DNA of 64,000 bases, taken from the NCBI RefSeq assembly GCF_029784135.1, contig NC_073746.1, positions 12,459,475-12,523,474 on the forward strand, in the 5' to 3' direction. This document shows, in pieces, positions 10,557 to 21,597 of the stretch. The translations under genes and the position numbers were made by a program. The notes beneath the pieces are model-generated. The model saw only the letters and a list, made by a program, of their open reading frames with translations. It did not search any database and was not told where the DNA came from. This stretch comes from Toxorhynchites rutilus septentrionalis (Eukaryota; Arthropoda; Insecta; Diptera; Culicidae). Every line of letters starts with the position of its first letter. Positions within the stretch are counted from its first letter, which is position 1.

Positions 10557-11573
10557 TTATCGTTGTTCAAAACCTCGTTGTTGTCTTTGAAATGGTTGAA
10601 ATTCTCGTTGTTCAAAACCTCGTTGTCTTTGAAATGGTTGAAATTCTCGTAGCTCAAAACTGTGTTGTTGTCTTTGAAACGGTTGGAAATCTCGTTGGTG
10701 TTGTCGTTGTTGGTATAAAGTACCTTGTTGTTGAAACTGAAATCTTTGATCTTGTCTTTGTTGTTGAAAATTGTTATTCGGTTGGTTGGAAGATCTTCTT
10801 TGATAATTTCTTGCTGGTACTTGTGGAACGTTCGTAATTTCGTTCTTCAATCTTGTGTTAGCTTCCATTGTAATTACATGATGATATGCTTCTTCAAGTG
10901 TCTTTGGGTCATACCCAGTAATAATTAATCCATTTATGCCATTTAATCCACGAAGATATGCCGATACAGCTTGCATTTTGTATTGTTCAATTAATGGCTT
11001 TGCATTTTGATTGCCGTATTTCAGAATTGTAGAAGATATAAGTTGGTTTAGTCGAGTCGTAATGTATTCATAAAATTCGTGATTACTTTTTCCATGTTGC
11101 TCCGCTGTAATAATCTCATATAATAAATGCTCAATTTTCTTTTTTTCACCGAACGCCTCAATAAGTAACTTCTCCATTAGTGAGAAATTTGCTTCGTAAT
11201 TATTTTTTGCAAGCACTTCCTGTGCAGGTCCAATAATTCTGGATTTTAGTCCAAGCAGAAATGTGTAATAATGACCCTGTTTTTGTTGACTATCCGAATC
11301 CGTTGCAAAAAAAATGTGGTTGATCCTTCTCGCTTTATTCAGCCAATGGTTAAGGAGATTCGGGTTTCCATCGTAGTCGTTTATAGTTTTTAGAAGAGCC
11401 AACGGATCCTCGTGCGACACCTGGGCAATGGGCCCCGTCGTGGGGTTTCTAATTTCGAATGGCGCGAAATTAGCTTCCGGCGTTGGGTTAACTTGGTTAT
11501 TTAGTTGTGTCACTTGTTGTGCTAGGACACTGATTGCTGCGTTCAAACTTTCAAGTGAAGGTGGTGTCGACAT
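10557..11573 (-). CDS. gag: Errantivirus Gag, cut short by an in-frame stop
   Basis: The ORF starts at ATG 11573 (MSTPPSLESLNAAISVLAQQ) and gives 338 residues. The central region resembles gypsy-type Gag capsid (for example WLNKARRINHIFFAT and a helical stretch to about residue 240). No CCHC zinc knuckle is present, which is usual for this clade. The C-terminus is a Gln/Arg/Phe-rich repeat array with units of about 15 residues containing REFQPFQRQ. It stops at TAA 10557-10559, at the repeat position where the other units have GAA (Glu). The same frame then stays open to the pol ORF at 10409, so a single G-to-T change explains the stop. Gag would form the particle shell in the cytoplasm. Confidence 0.88.
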   Translation of the reverse strand: MSTPPSLESLNAAISVLAQQVTQLNNQVNPTPEANFAPFEIRNPTTGPIAQVSHEDPLALLKTINDYDGNPNLLNHWLNKARRINHIFFATDSDSQQKQGHYYTFLLGLKSRIIGPAQEVLAKNNYEANFSLMEKLLIEAFGEKKKIEHLLYEIITAEQHGKSNHEFYEYITTRLNQLISSTILKYGNQNAKPLIEQYKMQAVSAYLRGLNGINGLIITGYDPKTLEEAYHHVITMEANTRLKNEITNVPQVPARNYQRRSSNQPNNNFQQQRQDQRFQFQQQGTLYQQRQHQRDFQPFQRQQHSFELREFQPFQRQRGFEQREFQPFQRQQRGFEQR

Positions 11574-11754
11574 TTTTTTTCTTGTTGAACTTACTTGTTC
11601 CTCTCAGAGTGATGTCGTTGTCGCTTTCGCTGGCTTGCTACTAACGAGACCTTCACCCGGTTTCCGATTGGGATTAGAACAATGCAGTTTTTTTTAATTG
11701 CACTGTATCTGGATTGCAGTACCTCCAGATTGCACTTAAATTTTCACACTTTCA

Positions 11755-11766
11755 CTTTCGGGCGCC
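11755..11766 (-). promoter_or_regulatory. tRNA primer-binding site (tRNA-Lys type)
   Basis: Directly after the 5' LTR the minus strand reads TGGCGCCCGAAAG. The first 11 bases match the complement of the 3' end of tRNA-Lys as used by Lys-primed retroelements; the match fails after CGAA. The first T may overlap the LTR end. Confidence 0.7.
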
Positions 11767-12130
11767 AATTATCTAGTATTCAAACCAGACTTCATGAGTG
11801 ACAGTTTTCAACTGATTTTATTGTTCCATTTATTTCTTCGCGCACCCATGGTTAGCGATCGTTGCTTATCTTAGTAAGCTAAACAAAAGATAGCATGCTA
11901 ACGCGGATTCCGCATTTGTTATTGTTACAGATCGTATTTCGATCTCGGTCTGACCGTGCTATTGCGGATGTTTGTAATGCTTTTATGTTAGCTACCGTAG
12001 GGTGGCGTTATATTGATATTCGGTACATTATAATTTGTAAATACAAATCTAAAGATGTATGTGTGTGATATACAGTGTAGGGATTCATATGTATGTGTAA
12101 TCTGTAGGTGTGTGTGTGTGTGTTCTAACT
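11767..12130 (-). repeat. Errantivirus 5' LTR
   Basis: A 364-bp direct repeat of the 3' LTR. It contains a (GT)n tract near its upper end and is bounded by target copy GTTG (12131-12134) outside and the primer-binding site inside. It should hold the promoter and polyadenylation signals, but I do not assign an exact TATA box. Confidence 0.92.
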
Positions 12131-12616
12131 GTTGTGACAATGGATGTATGGGAAAAAAGTGACCTTCGAATTTTCAATGTGATCTTGATTAAAAATGCCA
12201 ATTCTGCCAATATTGAATCACTTTTTTAAACGGTTTCATTTAACTTGACCTTTTTGTATGTCTGTATGTTAAAAATTTGACCCCCTACCTTTTCATTTAT
12301 TGATCTGAAATCTGGAACAAATCATTATCTCTGCTGTCATTATAATACTGTATATTCCATTATCTTGAAAAATCCAATTTGGCCGGTAAAAATGGTTGAA
12401 TGGCTTGACTTGGAGAACACACTACATTATGAACAACATAAATTCAAAAAGATTTATGTATTTTTATGTAATCCCCTCAATATCGATATCGAATGAAATT
12501 ATTTGACTAATAGAATACAGTACATCATCAAAGTATTCCGAGGAAAATTAGGTAAGTAATAAAAAAAAGGTTGAATGGTTTTACTGTAGAGAAGTATACT
12601 AATCATACAGATAATG
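12131..12616. other. Spacer after the errantivirus, no gene seen
   Basis: AT-rich sequence with short direct GT-rich phrases; no ORF with a recognisable product. Confidence 0.5.
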
Positions 12617-12955
12617 TACTAAAAACTAAAAATTAAAAAAAAAAATTTTAAGTTTAATGATTTAATGTACTAAAAACAAGAAAATAATTAAACAAGTAGC
12701 AGTTATCACATCCCTTCCTTCATTAATCTAGGGTAATGATGAGACTAAAATAAAATCGTGGGGCACACCAGATTTCCATTATCCACAGTTAGTTGTTTCA
12801 TCATATGCCCACGATTTTATTTTAGTCTCATAATTGCCCGTGATTAAGGATTAGGGAGGAAGGGATGTGATAACTGCTACTTGCCTAATTATTTTCTAGC
12901 TTTTAATACATTAAACCGTTTAACCTAAAATGTTTTTTTTAATTTTTTTTACGTA
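12617..12955. repeat. Long hairpin (foldback) element, about 147-bp arms
   Basis: The left arm (about 12617-12763) and right arm (about 12808-12955) are inverse complements with few differences. The shared core includes AAGTAGCAGTTATCACATCC and GAGACTAAAATAAAATCGTG. The loop is about 44 nt. If transcribed it would form a long, nearly continuous double-stranded hairpin. It has no coding capacity; a foldback MITE is the likeliest identity. Confidence 0.82.
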
Positions 12956-13848
12956 GGACCAGTGCAGGGGACTATGGAGTCATCAGCCTTCGCTTTTAAT
13001 TGGAAAAAAGTTTTGGCTTCTTCCAGCAGTTTCTCTGTCAACATAAAGCAAAAATAATTCGGGCGGCTTCGTTGCTATCTGCTAACGTTTGCTAACGTTG
13101 CTAACGTTTTTACATATTCCATCTACCATGCAAGGCGATAAAGGTTTCGAATCACCGCATGGACCATACACCATTATTGTGGTAACAGCATCAAACAGTT
13201 ATTCATATTCCACTCGATGTTGTTTAAATACATAGAAGATATAGTCCTAACCTTAACTTAATTTTTTTTGTCTATAAATTTCCTTGTATTTCCACCAAAA
13301 TGTTATACATAACATAAAATCATCATCAAACACAATTTTCGTTGAAGATTTATCCCAAAATTGCAGAGAACACATTTTTGATATGTTTTGCATTTTTGCT
13401 ACACAGGAATGGAACACGGAGCTTAATGTTGTCTATGTCGAGTTGTGTCGCAAGGTTGACACATTTGCATAGCTCGATTGGACTTGAGTCGAACGGATTT
13501 CAGAATGCAAAATTGCAATCCGTAAGGATAATTTTGACTCGGACGCTGTTACGACGCTGTTGCTCTCTACCTTCGCGTATATGTCGACCACGAATTGTTG
13601 GTACAGCTCACGACATCATATAATGACATCATACAAACATAAAATCCATCGAGCGCACTCCTCTATTGTATTCGTCTGATATAGCTATTCATAAATATTA
13701 TTTCAAAATGAGTCAGATGTTCATAATGAATGGAGTATCTGTGGCAGGATCACGTTGTCTAATGTTTGTGCAATATTCATCTTGTTCTTTCAGAACAGTC
13801 GGGCATTTTTCTTCAAATATATTTCTTCTGACTTGCGTTGTGGTCACA
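12956..13848. other. No gene recognised
   Basis: Mixed sequence with a short tandem of GCTAACGTT at about 13080-13108. Overlapping short ORFs at 13284-13623 show no recognised domain. Confidence 0.4.
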
Positions 13849-13978
13849 CACATTCTAGAACTTGCCACTCAAAACTAGATTCAAGACGTGTTGGTTGGTA
13901 TAGAAATCTCAACTAAGTACTACTAAAAATGATGCAAGTAATACTACGTTGGGAACGTTAGTGCTATTGAAGAAGAAC
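13849..13978 (+). mobile_element. 5'-truncated copy of the CCGAGTGG-type tRNA SINE
   Basis: Matches the body and tail of the complete SINE at 30016-30297 in the opposite orientation (shared phrases include ATAGAAATCTCAACTAAGTA and AATACTACGTTG, then GAAGAAGAA). It lacks the tRNA-like head, and a roughly 13-base internal segment is missing before AACGTTAGTG. Confidence 0.75.
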
Positions 13979-15220
13979 ATGGAGAGAGTCGTATAAACGA
14001 TAGGCGTCAACGACGATTTCGAGATTATTGTTTTCTCTTCTAATCACATTTTCTCGCTTCATTGTGCAGACACTTTCTATGATTTTAGAAACGCTGGCGC
14101 ACTGAATCTAGACACGTGCTCTCCAACACTCCATAAATAAATTCGTTCTGTTTGAAAAACGACCGACGGTTAAATCATTTGAATATTGTTTGTACAAAAC
14201 TACTAAAATCTCGATTAAAAATAGGGTATGGGAGTTTAAATTAAAATAAAAGTTTACAATCTATTCTCCAATTCTCCAGCTTACCAAGTTTTTTGTGCAT
14301 AATTTCATCAAATCGGTCGAGCCGTTTCGGAGAAGTTCGGTAACAAACACCGTGACACGAGATTTTTATATGTATAGATAAAGAAAGCTCAAATCGGACA
14401 AATCCTTCCTCGAGTCTTGCGCTTACCAATACATTTGGCCTTCCATTTTTATATATACAGATACAATCATTTCTGAATGCTGTGGATGTTGTTAAAAAAT
14501 TACATCCCATCGGTATTAAATTATCCTCGATACCTCGGTTTTCGCTAAATGCTCCGTTCAGTCCGAGAAGGCCACTTCCTCCGCTGTAAAGATCTATCAA
14601 CTGTTTCGGCTTGATTGTCGGCAGTCATTTTTTCCGTTCCGAATTCGGAGATTCGGAGCTCAACGGAGCTCAACATATTGTCAATATATTGATTTTTTGT
14701 TTTTACTTAACGAACAAAGTGTCCATTAGCATTAATTTATATGACAGAAAAACGTTTGCCGGGTCAGCTATTTTCTTTAAATATTTTTTTGAAGAAAATC
14801 AACAAGTTCTACATTTCCGTCTTAGACTGGAATATTTTAGATCTTATAGTTTTTAAATTATAGATTTTTTGTAAAAAATTAAGAGAAAACACTTTGGCCA
14901 TTGTCAAAAAGTAGTGTATTTTTTTTGTAGATTTCAAGTATGCATAGTTGCTTAAATGGCCAATGTCAATGTCTTCGCATGAAATTCGTCTATCACTCAG
15001 TTTAACTTCGCTTATAAAAAAAATTCGAATATAAAAAAAAATTCAAATATGAAAATCCTTTTTTTCATAAAACCGACAAAGTACCGTTATACAACAGAAA
15101 TTGAATAAGAAGGAAAAGGTTGTTCCTAAACCTATAAAGGCCATAATATACACAATAGAAAATATTTTCACTCAATAAACATTACTTATGAAAAACATCT
15201 TCATTTGACTCATGTTACAT
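13979..15220. other. No gene recognised; possible degraded retroelement tail near 14290-14470
   Basis: The phrase TCGGTCGAGCCGTTTCGGAG followed by an AACAAACACCGTGACACGAG block and a TATGTATAGATA tract resembles 3' tails of dispersed insect retroelements. A 119-codon minus-strand ORF (14241-14600) overlaps it but matches nothing I know. The identity is weak. Confidence 0.35.
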
Positions 15221-15221
15221 A

Positions 15222-15830
15222 TACAGTCAACCGCAAAATTAAGTATACAGCCCGTGCTGGTTTGATATTTTTGAGTTTTTCGGGGTTAAAAAGTAAATAA
15301 TTAAAAGCGACTCATATTCATTGTAAAATTGATCCTTTTCACTCTCATGCAGTGTGCATGCATGAGTTGTCATGTTCGCCTTTGAGATGAAAGACCTTTC
15401 CCGGCCAACAAGATCTCTCAGATTGTTCCTGTATGCTAATCTCCGGACAGTGTCTGTGCTGACAGCTCTTCCAATGATGCCGACTACTTCGGTAGTCAAT
15501 TTATGAATATTCGTTTTAGAGTTCTTTCTAAATGTTCGCTCAATTACTCGTTCATCATCAGAAGACAGAATACGTTTTGTGTCTTCTACTCGGGAGATTT
15601 TCCATGGTTCCTTCGTATTTCCACTTGTTTATGATTTTATTTGCTGTAGAATGGGTTCTTCCGACTGTATCAACTATTTCCAGCAATTTCTTTCCGCGAC
15701 AACTCATATTTATTATTATTGTACGTGTAACAATTCCTCTTTGTTTCCTCTAACTTGCTATTTTGATAAAAACTATTTCAAACAACAATGAAAAACAAAA
15801 AGCCAACACTGCCCAAGCAGTGGTTAAGTG
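15222..15830 (-). pseudogene. Tc1-like transposase remnant
   Basis: Minus-strand fragments in several frames read as the N-terminal half of a Tc1-family transposase. First comes a helix-turn-helix-like segment from about 15700 (ELSRKEIAGN region, frame-broken). Then follow the typical linker SRRHK and the second DNA-binding region VVGIIGRAVSTDTVRR.. up to RSFISKANM, the segment that precedes the first catalytic Asp in Tc1 proteins. Stops and frame changes are frequent and the catalytic domain is absent. The sequence CAGTCAACCGCAAAATTAAG at 15223, following TA, looks like the surviving terminal repeat. Confidence 0.6.
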
Positions 15831-16719
15831 TTGACACCAATCACTGATACCATCGACCCCTAAAGCCAACTTTCTTAAAAAATTGTATCTTTATCTTATT
15901 TATATAAAATACTTACGAATTCAAAAACATTGCGATTGGTTAAGTGAATGAACTTGGTATCATTGTGTCATCAATAAAAACTAGAATAAGGTTATATTTG
16001 TGATATAAGTTTTCCGAACGGTTCCGAAGTTTTGAATTATAATTTCTACAGGGAAATATATTAAATTCAACTCCTTTGAACTGGATGGAGGTCCTGAAAA
16101 GGATCTCAAAATATACAAAGCAAATTATATACCCACTCATTCGAATCGACGATCGATTGAAACATTTGTTAACATTCAATATTGCCACTATTGCTTGCAT
16201 CAAACAGGACGGTTTCTCTACCCCAACCCGTGATGAAACATTCCGTATTGTCCGCATTATCTATTGCCAATGACACAATTTGCAGTCTCAACAAGGTGCT
16301 ACTTTGTTTATCACCGATATATCGTTTTTTGCTAAAGGTTTTGTAGCAAAACAGAAACGGGTTTAGTCAAGGAGCACAGTGTTTTATTTGTCAACAAGGA
16401 CATGCTTCAAACACAACAGAATCATAACTGAGTGAATTTCCGTTCTGTTCTGTTCTTATTTTTTGAGGGACTATAGCTCGAAGATCGATCTTCCCGAGTG
16501 TTGATTACCGAGCGGGTACCAGTTTATATACAGATTTGTATGGTTTCAATTTCCTGTTTTCAAATCAATTTTCAAGCAATTTTCAATAAGAGTTACATAT
16601 TTTCTCTATCGTGATTATCATATCACTTCATTTAGCTGGAAAAAAAATGATAAACGTATAAAAGAGAAATCGATTCCTCGTCGGAATTACCTTGCGTGAG
16701 TAAAACCCCTCCCCGACAA
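15831..16719. other. No gene recognised; half of a diverged direct repeat
   Basis: Contains the first copy (about 16495-16600) of a diverged direct repeat beginning CGAGCGGG and ending CCTGTTTTCAA. The second copy is at about 17130-17200, beyond a SINE fragment. No coding signal was seen. Confidence 0.4.
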
Positions 16720-16837
16720 TTTTTTTTCTATTAAAGTGACTTTCAACACATTTCGGCTGGTTCGTCACTTTTACTTCCATTTTTGGAAGAATGTCGGGAG
16801 TGAGAATTGAACTCGTGATCTCTGCGTGAGAGGTATG
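16720..16837 (-). mobile_element. Truncated copy of the TGGCGTAGTGG-type tRNA SINE
   Basis: Same body as the SINE at 17901-18055: CACGAGTTCAATTCTCACTC (B-box region), GACATTCTTCCAAAAATGGA and AAAGTGACGAACCAGCC in minus-strand reading. It has a poly-T tail at 16721-16727. The A-box head is missing. Confidence 0.82.
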
Positions 16838-17887
16838 ATCCCAATTAGAATCATCGATCGATTGCGGTATTCGTGAACAAATGATATTAGATCTGGTGCT
16901 TTGATCATTCTCTATACCTCATCAAACATTTCATTTTCTTCGCCATCAAATCTATTGACAATGGCACCATTTGTACGCAAACCATTTGTACGCAAAATAC
17001 TTCGTTTTTTGTTCAAGCCTTCTTTCGGTCCTGGCGGTAGTGAGGAATGGGATTGCGAGAGAAGTTTATAGTGTTTAGGCGAGTGAGCAAGACCTGTGAG
17101 TCCTGTCACTTCGCATCTAAATGAAATTCCGAGCGGGCGCCAGCTTATATATATATTTGAACCATCTCAATAGCCCGTTTTCAAGGAAGTTTCAACCTAT
17201 CGAAATAAGTTTTCGGGTCAATAATTAACAATCAAATAACTCTTGGACATTTTGTCTTTAGTATGAAGTTATTATGATACCATCCCATTCAACCGGCACA
17301 GAAATATTACCTAGAGATTAAATGGATATTGCTATCCGGTATCCGGCCATCTTTGTGTGTTATTCTCGTTACTACATCCACGCAACAATCATCATGTGTG
17401 GGTATTCCCAGTCCCTTACCGCTCACATTACGGTCTGTTGCATCGATAATTGGTACTGTGAATAACACAACAATGGAAGCTTCATATCAACAGTCCCGCT
17501 GTGTATGGTCAAACTGTGAATATTCGAACAATAAGAATATTCTTACGCCAAAAAAGGCGACATGTGTTTCGATAAGATAGGAATACTCTTCTGTTTAAAT
17601 GGCTACTGTGTAATATACATGTAATGTACATACATAAATTACCGTGAGATAGAAATGTACATGTGCTAAATGAGTGAATAATAATGAACAAATGGAATAA
17701 AAAAGAAATTATAGGGAAACCTGGTTTTGTGCGGTTTTATTTTTGTGCGATTTCCTGCTTCTCATCACTCTCACAATCAAACCGGCTGACAAATAACAAG
17801 CCAGGGTCACACCCGGGTGATGCTAAAATTCTGTTGCGTATCATGAGGTGCATCACATCCCGTAGGCTTGTGACAATCACTATTATT
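16838..17887. other. No gene recognised
   Basis: Contains a 15-bp tandem CCATTTGTACGCAAA (two copies near 16966-16997) and the second copy of the CGAGCGGG repeat (17130-17200). Short ORFs lack domains. Confidence 0.4.
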
Positions 17888-17900
17888 AACATTCCAAATT

Positions 17901-18055
17901 GTGGAGGCGATCTGGCGTAGTGGTAATATCCATGCCTCTCACGCTAAAGGTCACGAGTTCAATTCTCACTCCCGACATTCTTCCAAAAATGGAAGTAAAA
18001 GTGACGAACCAGCCAAATGAGTTGAAAGTCACTATAATACAGATAAAAAAAAAAA
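17901..18055 (+). mobile_element. Complete tRNA-derived SINE with target duplication
   Basis: The head carries the pol III A box TGGCGTAGTGG and a B-box region GAGTTCAATTCTC, followed by a short unique body and a poly-A tail (18046-18057). A perfect 13-bp duplication AACATTCCAAATT flanks it (17888-17900 and 18056-18068). It is about 155 bp long, a reference copy for the family also seen at 16720-16837 and 38471-38620. Confidence 0.92.
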
Positions 18056-18068
18056 AACATTCCAAATT

Positions 18069-18689
18069 TTGCACTCCGAGTGCAAAACGCTCTCGTTTGC
18101 GAAACTTCGAAGTTACACCCCGGTACAGATATTAAAGACGTAGTCCAACATCAATAAACATAAAATTCGGTAAATATCAAGTTTAATAAATGATTATTAT
18201 TACTTATTACAACAATATTTTTTTACTAGAATACTAGTCATTCTTATAACAGATCGGTTCACGTAACATAACTTCTACAGTATCTAGAAAGTATCAAATA
18301 AGAAATTGTGTGAATTAATAGGGGTCGATTTTTAGAGTTCGTCAGTTTTCGTTTATGTCGAACCCTGAAAAAACAACCACGACCAAAAATCGACCACGTT
18401 GAGAATTTCTGCTCTAGAATGAATAGAGTACGGACGAACCACCAATAGATGTCAAAACAATGATCCTTTCCATCCTTTTGATACTTCAGAAAATTCGGCA
18501 GGTAGTGCAGGTACACCCAAACTAGCGTTGGCTGAAAACATTTCATATTTGGCAGAAATGATGCCATTTCGTGTGCTGGAGGGTCAAATGCGCAAATAAT
18601 GAGCTGTTTTGAAAGCTTAAAAATGGTTTGTATGTATGCGAGCATACATCTCCCTCTGTTTTCTTTTCTCGTTTCATTTGGGATTGTGC
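18069..18689. other. No gene recognised
   Basis: A 156-codon minus-strand ORF (18259-18729) covers much of this region but shows no domain, and its start lies inside a SINE-like segment. I do not call it a gene. Confidence 0.4.
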
Positions 18690-18785
18690 CAAAAAAAAAT
18701 CCGTACGACGTCAATGGGGATCGAACCAAGGCCGGCTGGAATACAAAGCTATTGATATATTAATATTACACCTCATCACAAAATG
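18690..18785 (-). repeat. Possible SINE head remnant
   Basis: Minus-strand reading contains a B-box-like GGTTCGATCCCC with a pol III-like upstream block, then a run of T (sense strand) at 18690-18700. There is no clear A box or target duplication. It could also be chance similarity. Confidence 0.35.
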
Positions 18786-21597
18786 AAGTTGGAAAGTGTT
18801 TTCTAAGAGGATAAAGAAGAACATGAACGAGAATATATCTTTCTCTGTCTGGGCCGTGTATTTGGCAAACTATACGAAAAGCTTTCATAAGCTTTCATTT
18901 AAATGTGTTTCCTGTTTCGCTCGCTCATATTGGCTCTAGCACACATATTGTATAAATGGTATACATGTATTGGGGAGTTGAACATTTTCTGTTATTTTTC
19001 AGCTCATTTAATGTAATAAATTTGGATGTCATAACATGTGCTAAAAATTAACTTCGGGTGTAGTTGCCACTTCACACATTAGCAGAACGATTCATGTAAT
19101 TGTTTCATAATTATCCTGTATAATGCTCTATGATCAACAACATGCTGATTCCCAATGCGTCTCAACTTGGAAATGAAAAAAATGTGCCATACGAAGAAGT
19201 CACGCTCAGGGAGTGTAGAAATAAAAGTGCTCACATGCCCACCTGCTTGTCTGCCGGACACACCTAATTCCCTTCCAGGAACACTTGTCATGTCGAAATG
19301 TTTACAATATTAATGCTTTATGGTCAACGTCAGCGGCAGCAACGACAGCATACAAAAAACCAAACGTGTGTTTTTCGGTTGGTCATTCAGTGCGTGCGTG
19401 TTTCACTTGGAAGAGTTGTTGTTTAAGAGTGCAGGGAGAGTGAAGCCAAGCATGATTCATACTGTTCACCCCCTCTGGCGTAACAACGCACCCGGCTGCG
19501 GGAGGGTTGGACACGGGTTGAAGTGTTTCTGTGAATGACTCGATAGACACCTATGGTGCAACTTGTTTAGCAACACTTACACCCAAAAGAGGAGAATACC
19601 TGGTCGACATTTAAATTCTAAAAACACACCCCGGAAAGCAATTTCACACAAAGCCGCCCGAAGGTCGGGCCCGACTAGTCACGTCTGCATTGTTGTCCAG
19701 GTAAGACCTCTGCAGTCCCATCTCCATCCAACGGACACATTGCAGCGGGAAAATGTACGCTGCTTTTCATTCCTTTATTCATAAACACTGATCAAGTATC
19801 CTTCCGCGCGAAGGGTCGCACGTTGTCCACAGGTCGAGTGTTGAGGCGTTGGAAGGATTCTTTTTTTCGTTGTCCCGTGCGCAAGTGGTGACCCGCTCCC
19901 AAGGGGACTCGTATTATTTGTAGCGACATCATGTTTACATGGAAATATTTTCCCCCCAACCGCACTCAAGCTATTCAAGTTCCTTCAGGGCCCATATGGC
20001 GCGTTTCACTTTTTTTGACCAACTCGAGAATGGTGGGTGGGTAATAGCCTTCAACCGGCAACAGCACGATCCGATGGCAGCAGTAGCAGCGACAGCGGAA
20101 AAACGGGAAGAACTCTAAACACGGGTCACGGCTGTTGATTTTTTCATGGCTTTGCGGAGACGTAAATATCGCTGCAACCGTGACACCACCGTATGTGTCC
20201 CCGGGAGTGGAAGCACCACGTCGTCACTGCCGTCATTCACCGGAGACATTGTTGTCACCGGGTACTTTCGTCTCATTCGGCCATGAAGTCATGTCCCGGA
20301 AAGCTCTAACTTTTAAGCTTCTCATTAATATAGAGTGTGCTTTTGTCTTCCGCTTGCCGTCCCGTTTTAATTTGTTACGTGTCATCCCGCATTGTTTGCG
20401 TTTTTCGCTTCGGTGAGAAGCACTTCGGTGGCTGAACCCCGCCCAAGCCGGCAGGACACGTGGGCTTGATTACGTTGGGGGATTCGAAGAATGGACGGGT
20501 GCGTCGTCCCGCATGTTTTGAAAACTAAAATGCACACACAAATAAAAACTATGCAACGGTTCATTTATTTTTATTTTACTGATGGATTTAGATTGTGTAA
20601 TGTTGTTTGCAGTCCAGTGCATATGCTTTCCCTTCGTTCAATATTGATGAGCTCAAACAGCAAACAATTACTGATTGTCAACATCAACCGACATCTGACG
20701 GTATGATGATCTAATCCCTCGTCACTGTTTGTGAATCATTTTAATAATTGATTAAATTTACGTTTCATGTTTGTATGAGCACAACCATCTCAGTGAGTAA
20801 GCTTCTGTCCATCCCTTTTTCGAATATGACATCCAGAGCGGATAAGCTAATCCATGCTTCTGACTAGGGATTAGGCCACAGTTCGATGGATACCATACAA
20901 TACAGGATTTACCTCAGAGAAAACAGACCTGGTAATGCAAGATGATGGCTTTTCGATTCCATAGATGCATTTCGATAAACTTCACTTTGCAACTTTGAAG
21001 TAAAAACACATTATTTATAATCAAACACAAGATATCTTAATTTGACGTAGTTCGCAAGGACTCAGAGCACATCAGCAAAAAGTATCGAAAGAAGAGTGCT
21101 AAATCGATGTCAACTTCCTCCAGTGAATGGGCCGAGAGTCAAATGAGGGTATGTGATTCATTCCTACTGACCACTCCAACCCAAAATGGTCCCCATTCTT
21201 GACACCCGTCGTCAAAGGTGAGGATATGGCTAAATGTGTCTTAAAGCAAAGTCACCAATGCATTGCATCTTCCGGTTGAGCGATTTCCTTACTCGGAATG
21301 TCACATCGTGCTGCCCTGGCAGTGGCAGTGGAGAATGCCCCGACACGAGAGAGGGCAGCAGACACGATGAGGCGAACTCTATAGCCCGGAACAACAACAT
21401 GCAATGTATGACATAGATGGGACGACGTGGCACATCATTACTGGCACTACACATGCCAGAAAAACGGATACTGGGAACTAGCAAATTATGTTTACTGCAG
21501 TCGATAATCAGTCTCTGCTGGGAAGAAGAAAGGTCAGTTCGAAGCTTGGCTGGATAAATAAAGTCAGCTTCGAGCCGGGTTCAGGACGTTAACACAG
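18786..21597. other. Long non-coding stretch, no gene recognised
   Basis: GC content rises at about 19280-20520 compared with the flanking AT-rich sequence, and the region is low in obvious repeats. Many overlapping short ORFs on both strands have no recognisable domain. It could be promoter, UTR or intron sequence of a gene outside the window. Confidence 0.45.

Larger units (their letters stand above)
5261..12130 (-). mobile_element. Full-length errantivirus-type (gypsy clade, env-bearing) LTR retrotransposon
   Basis: The element is 6870 bp long, including a 276-bp SINE and its 10-bp target duplication. LTRs at 5261-5908 (3') and 11767-12130 (5') begin AGTTAGAAC and end AGATAATT on the element strand, the AGT..AAT type of insect gypsy elements. 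A 4-bp target duplication GTTG lies at 5257-5260 and 12131-12134. The order LTR-PBS-gag-pol-env-PPT-LTR is complete. The LTRs differ by about three substitutions and one GT dinucleotide over 362-364 bp, indicating a young insertion. Gag carries a stop and pol two frameshifts, so this copy appears unable to make its own full polyprotein. Confidence 0.93.

Noticed and set aside
10301..10837. 178-codon plus-strand ORF of Val/Leu-rich composition
   Set aside because: It is the antisense of the gag Gln/Arg repeat array; no domain and strongly biased composition.
18259..18729. 156-codon minus-strand ORF
   Set aside because: It begins within a SINE-like segment and shows no recognisable family.
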